A stretch of 64,000 bases of DNA from Alisma plantago-aquatica (lineage: Eukaryota > Streptophyta > Magnoliopsida > Alismatales > Alismataceae), in NCBI GenBank assembly GCA_963693085.1, contig OY856411.1, positions 66,631,001 through 66,695,000 of the forward strand, written 5' to 3'. The notes beneath the pieces are model-generated. The model searched no databases. It was not told where the DNA came from and saw nothing but the letters and a program-made list of their open reading frames with translations. Shown in pieces: positions 1 to 12,542 of this stretch (position 1 is the stretch's first letter; each line of letters opens with the position of its first letter). The position numbers were made by a program, and so were the translations under genes.

Positions 1-2234
1 TTACACATGGACTTATACAATTTTGTTGATGACTAGGTATTTATGATTGTGAATGAAGGAAACAAGGCTACATCAAGAACATCTTCAAAATAAAGGTAAG
101 TGGTTCATGCCCATGAGTATTCATATCTATAAAACCTAGCATATTCTTGTAAGACTTTATACTTTATGTGATCCAATGTTCTAAGATTTGATGTTAAGAT
201 ATGCAAGTATGATTTTTTTATACATTCATGGATACATCCTTACATGTGCCTAATATCTCGAGAAGAGATATGTTATTAAGATTTATAAGAATGATAGGGA
301 CTCATGAACTAGGTTCATGAGAAAACTAAAGGATCATGTTCCTATAAGAGCTATTAGTAATGATTCATATTGATGAATGAGACTACAAGATAAGATATAC
401 AACCAAGATTGACAGTTTGGGATAAGAATGTAGAAATATTTCAAATAGAAACATGCCCTTAAGATTTTATACATATGTAGAGACCTAAGACTAGATTCCT
501 TAGAATGAAGAATATCTAGAATTTAATTACAATGTAAGAATATGAATTTCAGAATATTAAGACATGGTCTACTTTTGGAAATAAAGGTATCGGGATCACA
601 ATGTACTATAAAGATGAGTTCATGATGGCATTATAAGATAATGACACATTGAGTTATGATTAGATTGCAATACAATATTTCGTAAGATTTCTATTTTGAT
701 ATTTAAGGTCTAACATGTAAGTTCATATGCACAGTTTTAGGGTAATATCATATTTTATAAGAAGGATTGAACCATCTTGTCAGAATTGATATTTTTAGAT
801 ATGTTGTACTTATGATACTTTCATAAGGTTGACTTAAGATACTTGGTATACTTAGTATTTCTATATTCAGTATAGATCCTTTTCCTAAGTTTTTATACCA
901 ATTGGTCATATTCAATATCAAGAAAGTCATCTCTATTAAATTAGAGTTTCAGATTTAGGCTGATCCAGATAATAAGCACATTAGATTTAGATTCATACTT
1001 GGACTACTAATTGTATGAGTAGTCAGATAAAGAATAAAGATACATGATGAGGGTTTTGGACCCAGTCTCAATTATGAAGTAATTGGGATCCATATTCATT
1101 GCTAACTCTAACTTCAATTTAGAACTCAAGAATAAGAAGTTCAGATTCAGATTCAGAATTCAGTACATGCTCGGTACTCAGTAATCAGTTTCAGATAAGT
1201 TCAGTTATCAGTATTCAGTTTTTAGTATAAGATAAGTTCAAATTCAGTATTCAATAAAGCTATCAGTATTCAACTTTAGTTCAGATTAAGAATTAAGTAC
1301 GTTTAGACTTAAGATAAATAAGTTGAAACATTCACATAAGACATTATATGATAAGTCCTCATTCAGTAGTCCCGGGACGTTTCACAGGCATCTGTTGCCA
1401 ATTCATAGGAGTGTTTACTCCAACTCAGAGGTGTTGCGGCACCATTTCAGGGCGTAGACATGCCAATTCAGAGACACCTCGGTGTCATTCAGGGCATGTA
1501 GTGCCATTTCAGGGTACTTCGGTACCAATTCAGGGCGTAGATACACCAATTCAGGAGGACTTATTGTATAATGGTGGCCACAAATAGATAATAATCATAA
1601 GTAAAAGATACTTTAGATTAGAGCATGTCTGTAATCTCATCCATGAGTGTGATGAGAGGAGTTCAGATGCGATAAGTATGACCTAGACACTTTGGTTTAG
1701 GTCATGAGACCCATGGTATAGGTCTCCAGAAAAGATAGAATATAAAGATAAGAGTTAAAGAAGTCAAGAGATATTATGTTTTCAGATTTTAATCAGCTTT
1801 TGCTATTAGTTTTATAATGTCCAAGAATATTTTGTAACCTTGTTATCTCTTCAGTAATGTACATTTTCAAATACTCATGCCACTTACTCTAACGACTATT
1901 TTTCCCAATGCATGGCTAGGGACGCGATGTCCGCAGGTTTTTGGAGTGATTGAATAACAAAGGGACCAACAAAGGTTTAAGAGACTTTCAAGCTTGCCTA
2001 GTGGGGTGCCATCTACCGAGACGATCCAGAGTTTAGACATCTTTTATTATGCATAGTCTTCTTAGTAGAGTATGTTAGATGACTTGTTTGTCTTTATCAA
2101 AACTATGTATGAATCAGTTTTCCAATTATGCAAAGTGTTTCATTTGCTTTTATTGCAATGATTATCATGTTTTTGACACTCCCAGAAAAAAAATATAGCT
2201 TCTGCTCATGTGTTATGAAAATCTGGGTGTTACA
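1..2234 (+). repeat. Partial LTR, 3' half (copy 1)
   Basis: This is the downstream half of the large LTR, matching 5144-7379 and about 10309-12542 with scattered substitutions and small indels. The left part lies outside the window. It ends GGGTGTTACA at 2234, directly before the primer site. It includes an ATTCAG-rich degenerate tract (about 1130-1300) followed by the hairpin array at 1369-1547. Confidence 0.85.
1369..1547 (+). repeat. Micro-hairpin array, copy 1
   Basis: Nine short inverted repeats follow one another at 20-22 bp spacing, joined by the linker A(A/T)TTCAG. After the palindrome GTCCCGGGAC (1369) come units at 1387, 1408, 1430, 1451, 1473, 1493, 1513 and 1534. Examples are GGAGT-GTTT-ACTCC (1408), GACAC-CTCG-GTGTC (1473) and GGTAC-TTCG-GTACC (1513). 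The last has a UUCG-type tetraloop. Arms differ between units yet pair within each unit. The last unit here has one mismatch. Confidence 0.85.
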
Positions 2235-2237
2235 ATA

Positions 2238-2248
2238 TGGTATCAGAG
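2238..2248 (+). other. Primer binding site, initiator tRNA-Met type (copy 1)
   Basis: TGGTATCAGAG lies four bases after the LTR end. It is the usual plant site complementary to the 3' end of initiator tRNA-Met. The next base is A, where copy 2 has the canonical C. Confidence 0.85.
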
Positions 2249-2971
2249 AAATTTGGTAAATGGCCACTAGGCAAACATGATTCTCATAGTCACCCTAGAG
2301 TGCAGAGGTAAGATCAAGGTTTAGGGATAGATTCCAAAAGAAGAATACCATAACCTAGAGTAATTAGGAGACTTAAGCTCAGAATAGATAGATATCTTAG
2401 AGGCAGAAGTCAACCTAGTTTAGATCTAAAGTAGAAACCTAAACCTAGCTAATGAGATAACCTCTTCATTCTCAATGGTTATGGCCAGCCAATTGAGGAT
2501 TGAAGAGGGATGTCTTTAGTAGTAGACCTTTTATGCATCTCTCATTTCTCATTGGTCCATGTGGTATGGGACACATGTATCAGTGGGTGAGTGAGAGATA
2601 GCATCTCAGGATCCCACATCTCTAGGTATGTGCCTGATCACCACATATCTAGGAATGTAGGAGTTACCTGAAGGACCTTAGATTAGACAGTCATGTGCAT
2701 ATAATGTTAGAAATTCATGACAAGGTTGAGCTAGATGCCCTAAGTATAGAGCCAAGTTTAGTTTCATAAACCCTATATATTAGTTGAGCAATAGACTAAG
2801 GTGATAAATAATGCTCACATAAATACTTTATGAAAATACATTACATATCTCTTTTCATGCAAAATTTTGAGCATGTGTACCCTAATATGTTAATTATCAA
2901 TCAATGAAGGGGTAAGAAGAACCCTAAGGTGGGTAGTAGCCTAGACAAATTTCGAGGACGAAATTTATTTT

Positions 2972-2985
2972 AAGGTGGGTAGAAT
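2972..2985 (+). other. Polypurine tract (copy 1)
   Basis: AAGGTGGGTAGAAT directly precedes the LTR start. The context upstream (TTTCGAGGACGAAATTT) is typical of the PPT region of Del/Tekay-type chromoviruses, which suggests the parental lineage. Confidence 0.8.
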
Positions 2986-3927
2986 TGTAGCATCCTCAAT
3001 TTCATAGCTAGTCCAAGCTGATAATGTGGGGTTTTCTAATAAGTGTATGCCAAGGGACCTAATGAACCTAACCATAGCTAGGTAGGTAATTAAGTTCACA
3101 AAATTTGTAACACAAGTCATCCAGTCAACTAATATTCACATAATGGCTTAAATGTATATGATTGTAGTCGGATGTAGATGGATATAAATGAATTATTCCT
3201 ATGAACAATAATGTGATAAATATATAATATGATGAGTCCACTTCATGGCTTGAGCCTTAGACCTAGATTAGGTTTTCATATTATGAAACTAAAGAAAATT
3301 GATCATGTGTCATACATGAGAGTCAATTAAGAAATTATATTGATTCAAGATTTATTTTCATGATTTGGAATACAATTAAGCTTATGGACCCTTTGAAATA
3401 CTAAGGGATGGGCCATGTGCCCTAGAGACCAATTTCAGCCTATTGGACCAATTAAGTTTTACAAATAGGTCCTTGGAGTTCAAATTTGGGGATTTAGCAT
3501 TTCATGTTCATAATAAATAATCAATGTAATTTTGATAGATGGATTATTGATATATAAGATCAAGTGAGAAAATTTATATGTTTTTGATTTATCTAGTGAC
3601 CTAGGTGATTAAATTAGCAATTATCTAATATTTATCTAAAAGGAAAATTTGGATGGTCTATCTAATTAGTTTTGACTTGATGCATTTCTAATGTAAATAT
3701 TGTTAGAGTACTATGTATCTCCCAAATTTTGGGATCAAACGGAGCTACAAATTGGGATATACAAATATTTCTATAAAATGGACTTTAATGCAAAAAGGAA
3801 AAAAATAAAATAAAAGAAAAGGGGGCGCTCCAGTCGGGCAACTGAGAGCTGCGACCCCAGTAGGATAGGGCAAACAGAGTTCCACCAAGGGTGGGGAACT
3901 ATGCCCAAGATCCGAGGGAGGAGAGGC

Positions 3928-3935
3928 TATAAAAG
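3928..3935 (+). promoter_or_regulatory. LTR TATA box (copy 2)
   Basis: TATAAAAG sits in GC-richer DNA about 940 bp into the LTR and is conserved in copy 3. It is the likely core promoter, so transcription would start near 3960. Confidence 0.7.
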
Positions 3936-6511
3936 CCTTGGTTTCTAAGAAGATAGGGTTAGCCGAGTTCACAACTATGGTTTTGACTTGAGGTTGCGAA
4001 GGAGAAGAGAACCAGAGGTGCCGACAGAGAGTGTGGCACTACTAGAGGTGGCTAGACGTGCTAACAGTTAGGGCTTCATCCATACATGTCGCTCGCAACG
4101 AGGGTGTGTCGCCCACTTGGAGGAAGAGAAGCCCGATCGTGGAGGGACTTGCGGTGGCCAAGGGACGAGCAAGGCGGGCTGGAGAGAATCTCCACAACCG
4201 ACGCCCTATTTTCACGGCGTAATAGGGGAGCGCAATCCCTATATCGCACGGAGAAAGGAGAAGGGAAGGGCCGCCACTGTCTCGGTCCTTTGGATCTCAA
4301 ATCGACGGCTGACATTGATCCAAACAAAGGTAACTTCAAAAATTCATATCTTGCGATGTAGAGCTCAGTTTGGGACAAACAAGATACGTACAGAAATCTC
4401 ATGATGAGTACTATCATATAAAAATACTTCTAGATTATGATTTTGATATTTGTTATTTATTAAAAATAGTGTATTCAAAACTATATGATTTTGATGTTTG
4501 GTCAATTAAAAATAGCAAACGAATTTAGAAATTCATACAAATTTATTGGAATGTATATTTCGATATGTTTAACAATACTTTAGAGCCTGATATTTCATAT
4601 ATGAAGTTTTAATGAGATTTTTAATGTAAACCCAAATAAGGGTATTTTGGGTATTTCACCCATGATTTGATTTTTAAATGACATGATATTTTAATACATG
4701 ATCTTACTACATTGTATGATTACTGTTCTAAAAGTTTTGATAGAGTTTCATATATAATTGGATTCATATTTAGTTTTTGGCCTTAGTGGCTATTATGTAA
4801 GATGATTCATGAGTATTTGTGAGGCAACATGTATTTTATGTGCCTATTTAGTATGGAAAATTATTATAATTATATTTTCATCTGATTTTTATAAATGAGT
4901 CTATAAGAGTAGTATTTGTAAGTATGTATGGAGATTACTCTTGGTATATGAGGCATATACTTATATATTAGTGTATATTATATTTTTGGTATAATGAATA
5001 TATCAGTATGTGTATGCCGTATAATGTGTGAATCAAGTTTAATTCAATATTTAAGCATGAAACATTCTTTAAATCAGAGTTAGTCTTAGTTAAATATGAC
5101 TCCTAATTCATTGTAAGAGATTTGGATGATGGGGTTTGAGATTTAGAAACGAAGAGAGGAGATTACACATGGATGACTAGGTATTTATGATTGTGAATTA
5201 AGGAAACAAGGCTACATCAAGAACATCTTCAAAATAAAGGTAAGTGGTTCATGCCCATGAGTATTCATATCTATCAAAGCTATCATATTCTTGTAAGACT
5301 TTATACTTTATGTGATCCAATGTTCTAAGATTTGATGTTAAGATATGCAAGTATGATTTTTTATACATTCATGGATACATCCTTACATGTGCCTAATATC
5401 TCGAGAAGAGATATGTTATTAAGATTTATAAGAATGATACGGACTCATGAACTAGGTTCATGAGAAAACTAAAGGATCATGTTCCTATAAGAACTATTAG
5501 TAATGATTCATATTGATGAATAAGACTACAAGATAAGACATACAACCAAGATTGACAGTGTGGGATAAGAATGTAGAAATATTTCAAGTAGAAACATGCC
5601 CTTAATATTTTATACATATGTAGAGACCTAAGACTAGATTCCTTAGAATGAAGAATATCTAGAATTTAATTACAATGTAAGAATATCAATTTTAGAATAT
5701 TAAGACATGGTCTACTTTTGGAAATAACGGTAGCGGGATCACAATGTACTATAAAGATGAGTTCATGATGGCATTATAAGATAATGACACATTAAGTTAT
5801 GATTAGATTGCAATACAATATTTCGTAAGATTTCTATTTTGATATTTAAGGTCTAACATGTAAGTTCATATGCACAGTTTCATGGTAATATCATATTTTA
5901 TAAGAAGGATTGAACCATCTTGTCAGAATTGATATTTTTAGATATGTTGTACTTATGATACTTTCATAAGGTTGACTTAAGATACTTGGTATACTTAGTA
6001 TTTCTATATTCAATATAGATCCTTTTACTAATCTTTTATACCAATTGGTCATATTCAATATCAAGAAAGTCATCTATATTAAATTAGAGTTTTAGATTTA
6101 GGCTGATCCAGATAATAAGAGCATTAGATTTAGATTCAGACTTGGACTACTCATTCTATGAGTAGTCAGATAAAGAATAAAGATACATGATGAGGGTTTT
6201 AGACCCAGTCTCAATTATGAAGTAATTGGGATACCTATTCATTTCCAACTCTAGCTTCAATTTAGAACTCAAGAATAAGAAATTCAGTTTCAGATTCAGA
6301 ACTCAGTACATGCTCGATACTCAGTAATCAGTTTCAGATAAGTTCAGTTATCAATATTCAGTTTTTAGTATAAGATAAGTTTAGATTCAGTATTCAGTAA
6401 AGCTATAAGTATTCAACTTCAGTTCATATTAAGAATTAAGTAAGTTTAGACTTAAGATAAATAAGTTGAAACATTCACATAAGAAATTATATGATAAGTC
6501 CTCATTCAGTA

Positions 6512-6690
6512 GTCCCGGGACATTTCAGAGGCATCCGTTGCCAATTCAGAGGAGTGTTTACTCCAACTCAGAGGTGTTGCATCACCATTTCAGGGCATAG
6601 ACATGCCAATTCAGAGACACCTCAGTGTCATTCAGGGCATGTAGTGCCATTTCAGTGTACTTCGGTACCAATTCAGGGCATAGATACGCC
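6512..6690 (+). repeat. Micro-hairpin array, copy 2
   Basis: This is the same nine-unit array at an offset of exactly 5143 bp. The unit at 6594 pairs perfectly (GGCAT/ATGCC), where copy 1 has a G-T wobble. The last unit carries an A-C mismatch. The TTCG-loop unit is kept apart from its first base. Confidence 0.85.
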
Positions 6691-7382
6691 AATTCAGGAG
6701 GACTTATTGTATAATGGTGGCCACAAATAGATAAAAATTGTAAGTAAAAGATACTTTAGATTAGAGCATGTCTGTAATCTCATCCATGAGTGTGATGAGA
6801 GGAGTTCAGATGCGATAAGTATGACCTAGACACTTTGGTTTAGGTCATGAGACCCATGGTATATGTCTCCAGAAAAGATAGAGTAGAAATATAAGAGTTA
6901 AAGAAGTCAAGAGATATTATGTTTTCAGATTTTAATCAGCTTTTTCTATTAATTTTATAATGTCCAAGAATATTTTGTAACCTTGTTAGCTCTTCAGTAA
7001 TGTACATTTTAGAATACTCATGCCACTTATTCTAACGACTATTTTTCCCAATGCATGGTTGGGGACGCGATGTCCGCAGGTTTTTGGAGCAATTGAAGAA
7101 CAGAGGGACCAACAAAGGTTTAAGAGACTTTCAATCTTGCCTAGTGGGGTGCCATCTACCGAGACGATCCAGAGTTTAGACATCTTTTATTATGCATAGT
7201 CTTCTTAGTAGAGTATGTTAGATGACTTGTTTTTCTTTATCAAAACTATGTATGAATCAGTTTTCTAATTATGCAAAGTGTTTCATTTGCTTTTATTCCA
7301 ATGATTATCATGTTTGTGACACTCCCAGAAAAAAACAATATAGCTTCCGCTCATGTGTTATGAAAATCTGGGTGTTACAATA

Positions 7383-7394
7383 TGGTATCAGAGC
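7383..7394 (+). other. Primer binding site, initiator tRNA-Met type (copy 2)
   Basis: TGGTATCAGAGC is the canonical 12-base match to initiator tRNA-Met, just after LTR copy 2. Confidence 0.9.
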
Positions 7395-8116
7395 AATTTG
7401 TTAAATGTCCACTAGGAAAACATGACTCTCATAGTCACCCTAGGGTGGAGAGGTAAGATCAAGGTTTAGGGATAGATTCCAAAAGAAGAATACCATAACC
7501 TAGAGTGATTAGGAGACTTAAACTCAGAATAGATAGATATCTTAGAGGCAGAAGTCAACCTAGTTTAGATCTAAAGAAGCAACCTAAACCTAGCTAATGT
7601 GATAACCTCTTCATTCTCAATGGTTATGGCCAACCAATTGAGGATTGAAGAGGGATGTCTTAAGCAGTAGACCTTTTATGCATCTCTCATTTCTTATTGG
7701 TCCATGTGGTATGGGGCACATGTATCAGTGGGTGAGTGAGAGATAGCATCTCAGGATCCCACATCTCTAGGTATGTGCCTAATCACCACATATCTAGGAA
7801 TGTAGGAGTTACCTGAAGGACCTTAGATTAGACAGTCGTGTGCATATAATGTTAGAAATTCATGACAAGGTTGAGCTAGATGCCCTAAGTATAGAGCCAA
7901 GTTTAGTTTCATAAACCCTATATATTAGTTGAGCAATAGACTAAGGTGATAAATAATGCTCACATAAATATTTTATGAAAATACATTACATATCTCTTTT
8001 CATGCAAAATTTTGAGCATATGTACCCTAATATGTTAATTATAAATCAATGAAGGGGTAAGAAGAACCCTAAGGTGGGTAGTAGCCTAGAGAAATTTCGA
8101 GGACGAAATTTATTTT

Positions 8117-8130
8117 AAGGTGGGTAGAAT
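8117..8130 (+). other. Polypurine tract (copy 2)
   Basis: AAGGTGGGTAGAAT lies directly before the TGTAACATCC start of LTR copy 3. Confidence 0.8.
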
Positions 8131-9074
8131 TGTAACATCCTCAATTTCATAGCTAGTCCAGGCTGATAATGTGGGGTTTCCTAATAAGTGTATGCCAAGG
8201 GACCTAATGAACCTAACCATAGCTAGGTAGGTAATTAAGTTCACAAAATTTGTAACACAAGTCATCCGGTCAACTAATACTCACATAATGGCTTAAATGT
8301 ATATGATTGTAGTTGGATGTAGATGAATATAAATGAATTATTCCTATGAACAATAATGTGAGAAATATATAATATGATGAGTCCACTTCATGGCTTGAGC
8401 CTTAGACCTAGATTAGGTTTTCATATTATGAAACTAAAGAAATAGTGATCACATGTGTCATACATGAGCGTCAATTGAGAAATTATATTGATTCAAGGTT
8501 TATTTTCATGATTTGGAATACAATTAAGCTTATGGACCCTTTGAAATACTAAGGGATGGGCCATGTGCCCTAGAGCCCAATTTCAGCCTATTGGACCAAT
8601 TAAGTTTTACAAATAGGTCCTTGGAGTTCAAATTTGGGGATTTAGCATTTCATGTTCATAATAAATAATCAATGTAATTTTGATAGACGGATAATTGATA
8701 TATAAGATCAAGGGAGAAAATTTAGATGTTTTTGATTTATCTAGTGACCTAGGTGATTAAATTAGTAATTATCTGATATTTATATAAAAGGAAAATTTGG
8801 ATGGTCTATCTAATTAGTTTTGAATTTATGCATTTCTAATGTAAATATTATTATAATACTATGTATCTCCCAAATTTTGGGATCAAACGGAGCTACAAAT
8901 TGGGATATACAAATATTTCTATAAAATGGACTTTAATACAAAAAGAAAAAAATAAAATAAAAGAAAAGGGGGCGCTCTAGTCGGGCGACTGAGAGCCGCG
9001 ACCCCTGTAGGATAGGGCAAACAGAGTTCCACCAAGGGTGGGGAACTATTCCCAAGATCTGAGGGAGGAGAGGC

Positions 9075-9082
9075 TATAAAAG
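9075..9082 (+). promoter_or_regulatory. LTR TATA box (copy 3)
   Basis: TATAAAAG in the same GC-rich context as at 3928. Confidence 0.65.
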
Positions 9083-11677
9083 CCTTGGTTTCTAAGAAGA
9101 TAGGGTTAGCCAAGTTCACAACTACGATTTTGACTTGAGGTTGCGAAGGAGAAGAGAACCAGAGGTGCCAACGGAGAGGGCGGCTCTTCTAGAGGCGGGT
9201 AGACGTGCTAGCAGTTAGGGCTTCATCCAGACATGTCACTCGCAACGAGGGTGTGTCGCCCACTTGGAGGAAGAGAAGCTCGATCGTGGAGGGACTTGCG
9301 GTGGCCAAGGGACGAGCAAGGCAGGCTGGAGAGAAGCTCCCTATCCGGTGCCCTATTTTCATGGCGCAACAGGGGAGCACATTCCATGTATTGCACGGAG
9401 AAAGGAGAAGGGAAGGGGCGCCACTGTCTCGGTCCTTTGGATCCCAAATCGACGACTGACATTGATCTAAACAAAGGTAACTTAAAAATTTCGTATCTTG
9501 AGATGTAGAGCTCAGTTTGGGACAAACAAGATACGTACAGAAATCTCATGATGAGTACTATCACATAAAAATACTTTCAGATTATGATTTTGATATTAGT
9601 TATTTATTAAAAATAGTGTATTCAAAACTATATGATTTTGATGTTTGGTCAATTAAATATAGCAAACAAATTTAGAAATTCATACAAATTTTATGGAATG
9701 TATATTTTGATATGTTTAACATTACTTTAGAGCCTGATATTTCATATATGAAGTTTTAATGAGATTTTTAATGTAAACCCAAATAAGGGTATTTTGGGTA
9801 TTTCACCCATGATTTGATTTTTAAATGACATGATATTTTAATAATTGATCTTACTACATTGTATGATTACTGTTCTAAAAGTTTTGATAGGGTTTCGTAT
9901 ATAATTGGATTCATATTTAGTTTTTGGCCTTAGTGGCCATTATGTAAGATGATTCATGAGTATTTGTGAGGCAACATGTATTTTATGTGCCTATTTAGTA
10001 TGGAAAATTATTATAATTATATTTTCATCTGATTTTTATAAATGAGTCAGTAAGAGTAGTATTTGTAAGTATGTATGGAGATTACTCTTGGTATATGAGT
10101 CATATACTTATATATTAGTGTATATGCTATTTTTGGTATAATAAATATATCAGTATGTGTATGCCGTATAATGTGTGAATCAAGTTTAATTCAATATTTA
10201 AACATGAAACATGCTTTAAATCATAGTCAGTCTTAGTTAAATATGACTCATAATTCATTGTAGGAGATTTGGATGATGGGGTTTGAGATTTAGAAATGAA
10301 GAGAGGAGATTACACATGGACTTATACAATTTTTTTGATGACTAGGTATTTATGATTGTGAATAAAGGAAACAAGGCTACATCAAGAACATCTTCAAAAT
10401 AAAGGTAAGTGGTTCATGCCCATGAGTATTCATATCTATCAAACCTAGCATATTCTTGTAAGACTTTATACTTTATGTGATCCAATGTTCTAAAATTTGA
10501 TGTTAAGATATGCAAGTATGATTTTTTTATACATTCATGGATACATCCTTACATGTGCCTAATATCTCGAGAAGAGATATGTTATTAATATTTATAAGAA
10601 TGATAGGGACTCATGAACTAGGTTCATGAGAAAACTAAAGGATCATGTTTCTATAAGAACTATTAGTAATGATTCATATTGATGAATAAGACTACAAGAT
10701 AAGATATACAACCAAGATTGACAGTGTGGGATAAGAATGTAGAAATATTTCAAGTAGAAACATGCCCTTAAGATTTTATACATATGTAGAGACCTAAGAC
10801 TAGATTCCTTAGAATGAAGAATACCAAGAATTTAATTACAATGTAAGAATATCAATTTCAGAATATCAAGACATGGTCTACTTTTGGAAATAAAGGTATT
10901 GGGATCACAATGTACTATAAAGATGAGTTCATGATGACATTATAAGATAATGACACATTAAGTTATGATTAGATTGCAATACAATATTTCGTAATATTTC
11001 TATTTTGATATTTAAGGTCTAACATGTAAGTTCATATGCACAATTTCAGGGTAATATCATATTTTAAAAGAAGGATTGAACCATCTTGTCAGAATTGATA
11101 TTTTTAGATATGTTGTACTTATGATACTTTCATAAGGTTTACTTAAGATACTTGGTATACTTAGTATTTCTATATTCAGTATAGATCCTTTTCCTAAGAT
11201 TTTATACCAATTGGTCATATTCAACATCAAGAAAGTCATCTCTATTAAATTAGAGTTTCAGATTTAGGCTGATCCAGATAATAAGCACATTAGATTTAGA
11301 TTCAGACTTGGACTACTCATTGTATGAGTAGCTAGATAAAGAATAAAGATACATGATGATGATTTTAGACCCAGTCTCAATTATGAAGTAATTGGGATCC
11401 ATATTCATTGCCAACTCTAGCTTCAATTTAGAACTCAAGAATAAGAAATTCAGTTTCAGGATTCAGAATTTAGTACATGCTCAATACTCAGTAATCAGTT
11501 TCAGATAAGTTCAGTTGTCAATATTCAGTTTTAGTATAAGATAAGTTCAGATTCAGTATTCAGTAAAGCTATTAGTATTCAACTTCAGTTCAGATTAAGA
11601 ATTAAATAAGTTTAGACTTAAGATAAATAAGTTGAAACATTCACATAAGACATTATATGATAAGTCCTCATTTAGTA

Positions 11678-11855
11678 GTCCCGAGACGTTTCAGAGGCAT
11701 CTGTTGCCAATTCGGAGGAGTGTTTACTCCAATCAGAGGTGTTGCAGCACCATTTCAGGGCGTAGACATGCCAATTTAGAGACACCTCGGTGTCATTCAG
11801 GGCATGTAGTGCCATTTCAGGGTACTTCAGCACCAATTCAGGGCGTAGATACGCC
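11678..11855 (+). repeat. Micro-hairpin array, copy 3
   Basis: Third copy of the nine-unit array. The last unit is perfect here (GGCGT-AGAT-ACGCC). The opening palindrome has one change (GTCCCGAGAC) and the TTCG unit has decayed to GGTAC-TTCA-GCACC. Confidence 0.8.
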
Positions 11856-12542
11856 AATTCAGGAGGACTTATTGTATAATGGTGGCCACAAATCGATAAA
11901 AATTGTAAGTAAAAGATACTTTAGATTAGAGCATGTCTGTAATCTCATCCATGAGTGTGAGGAGAGGAGTTCAGATGTGATAAGTATGACCTAGACACTT
12001 TGGTTTAGGTCATGAGACCCATGGTATAGGTCTCCAAAAAAGATAGAGTATAAAGATAAGAGTTAAAGAAGTCAATAGATATTATGTTATCAGATTTTAA
12101 TCAACTTTTGCTATTAGTTTTATAATGTCTAAGAATATTTTGTAACCTTGTTAGCTCTTCAGTAATGTACATTTTATAATACTCATGCCACTTACTCTAA
12201 TGACTATTTTTCCCAATGCATGGCTGGTGACGTGATGTCCACAGGTTTTTGGAGTGATTGAAGAACAAAGGGACCAAAAAAGGTTTAAGAGACTTTCAAG
12301 CTTGCCTAGTGGGGTGCCATCTACCGAGACGATCCAGAGTTTAGACATCTTTTATTATGCATAGTCTTCTTAGTAGAGTATGTTAGATGACTTGTTTTTC
12401 TTTATCAAAACTATGTATGAATCAGTTTTCCAATTATGCAAAGTGTTTCATTTTCTTTTATTACAATGTTTATCATGTTTGTGACACTCCCAGAAAAAAA
12501 ATATAGCTTCCACTCATGTGTTATGAAAATCTAGGTGTTATA

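Larger units (their letters stand above)
2235..2985 (+). other. Internal region 1 of the large-LTR element (non-coding)
   Basis: These 751 bp lie between the primer site and the polypurine tract. Stops occur in all frames and no gag or pol motif is visible. The length is identical to internal region 2, with some point differences. It probably holds only packaging and replication signals. Confidence 0.8.
2986..7379 (+). repeat. Complete large LTR (copy 2, 4394 bp)
   Basis: The LTR runs from TGTAGCATCC to GGGTGTTACA, with short terminal inverted repeats (TGTAACA/TGTTACA in the better-kept copies). An AT-rich U3 of about 0.94 kb leads to a TATA box at 3928. A GC-richer stretch (about 3820-4340) follows, then a long AT-rich transcribed part with the hairpin array at 6512-6690, 689 bp before the LTR end. 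Overlapping short frames in the GC-rich part differ between copies in ways that do not look like protein constraint. Confidence 0.85.
7380..8130 (+). other. Internal region 2 of the large-LTR element (non-coding)
   Basis: A second 751-bp internal region, close to region 1 with scattered substitutions and no long open frame. It is bounded by the primer site at 7383 and the polypurine tract at 8117. Confidence 0.8.
1..12542 (+). mobile_element. Tandem large-LTR non-autonomous retrotransposon (three LTRs, two internal regions)
   Basis: The first 12.5 kb is about 2.4 copies of a 5.15-kb unit. Reading the ends resolves it as LTR (partial), 751-bp internal region, LTR (4394 bp), 751-bp internal region, LTR (4412 bp). 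LTRs begin TGTARCATCC and end GGTGTTACA. Each internal region opens with an initiator-Met-type primer site and closes with a purine-rich tract. Neither holds a coding frame, so the element must borrow gag and pol in trans. It resembles the LARD class (large retrotransposon derivatives), but the LTR is about six times longer than the internal part. The three-LTR layout is what unequal recombination between LTRs of one family would leave. The short open frames inside are not convincing genes. Confidence 0.85.
8131..12542 (+). repeat. Complete large LTR (copy 3, about 4412 bp)
   Basis: It starts TGTAACATCC and ends with a decayed GTGTTATA near 12542. No primer site follows, as expected of a terminal 3' LTR. 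The target duplication partner would lie left of the window, so the exact end is uncertain by a few bases. TATA box at 9075, hairpin array at 11678. Confidence 0.8.

Noticed and set aside
1348..1587. 79-codon frame repeated in the large LTR (also 6491)
   Set aside because: It simply reads through the hairpin array. Copy 3 has it in an altered, differently sized form, and changes follow base pairing rather than codons.
4076..4417. Overlapping frames on both strands in the GC-rich part of the large LTR
   Set aside because: Three frames overlap on two strands, differ between copies and show no family motif. They reflect higher GC with few stops.
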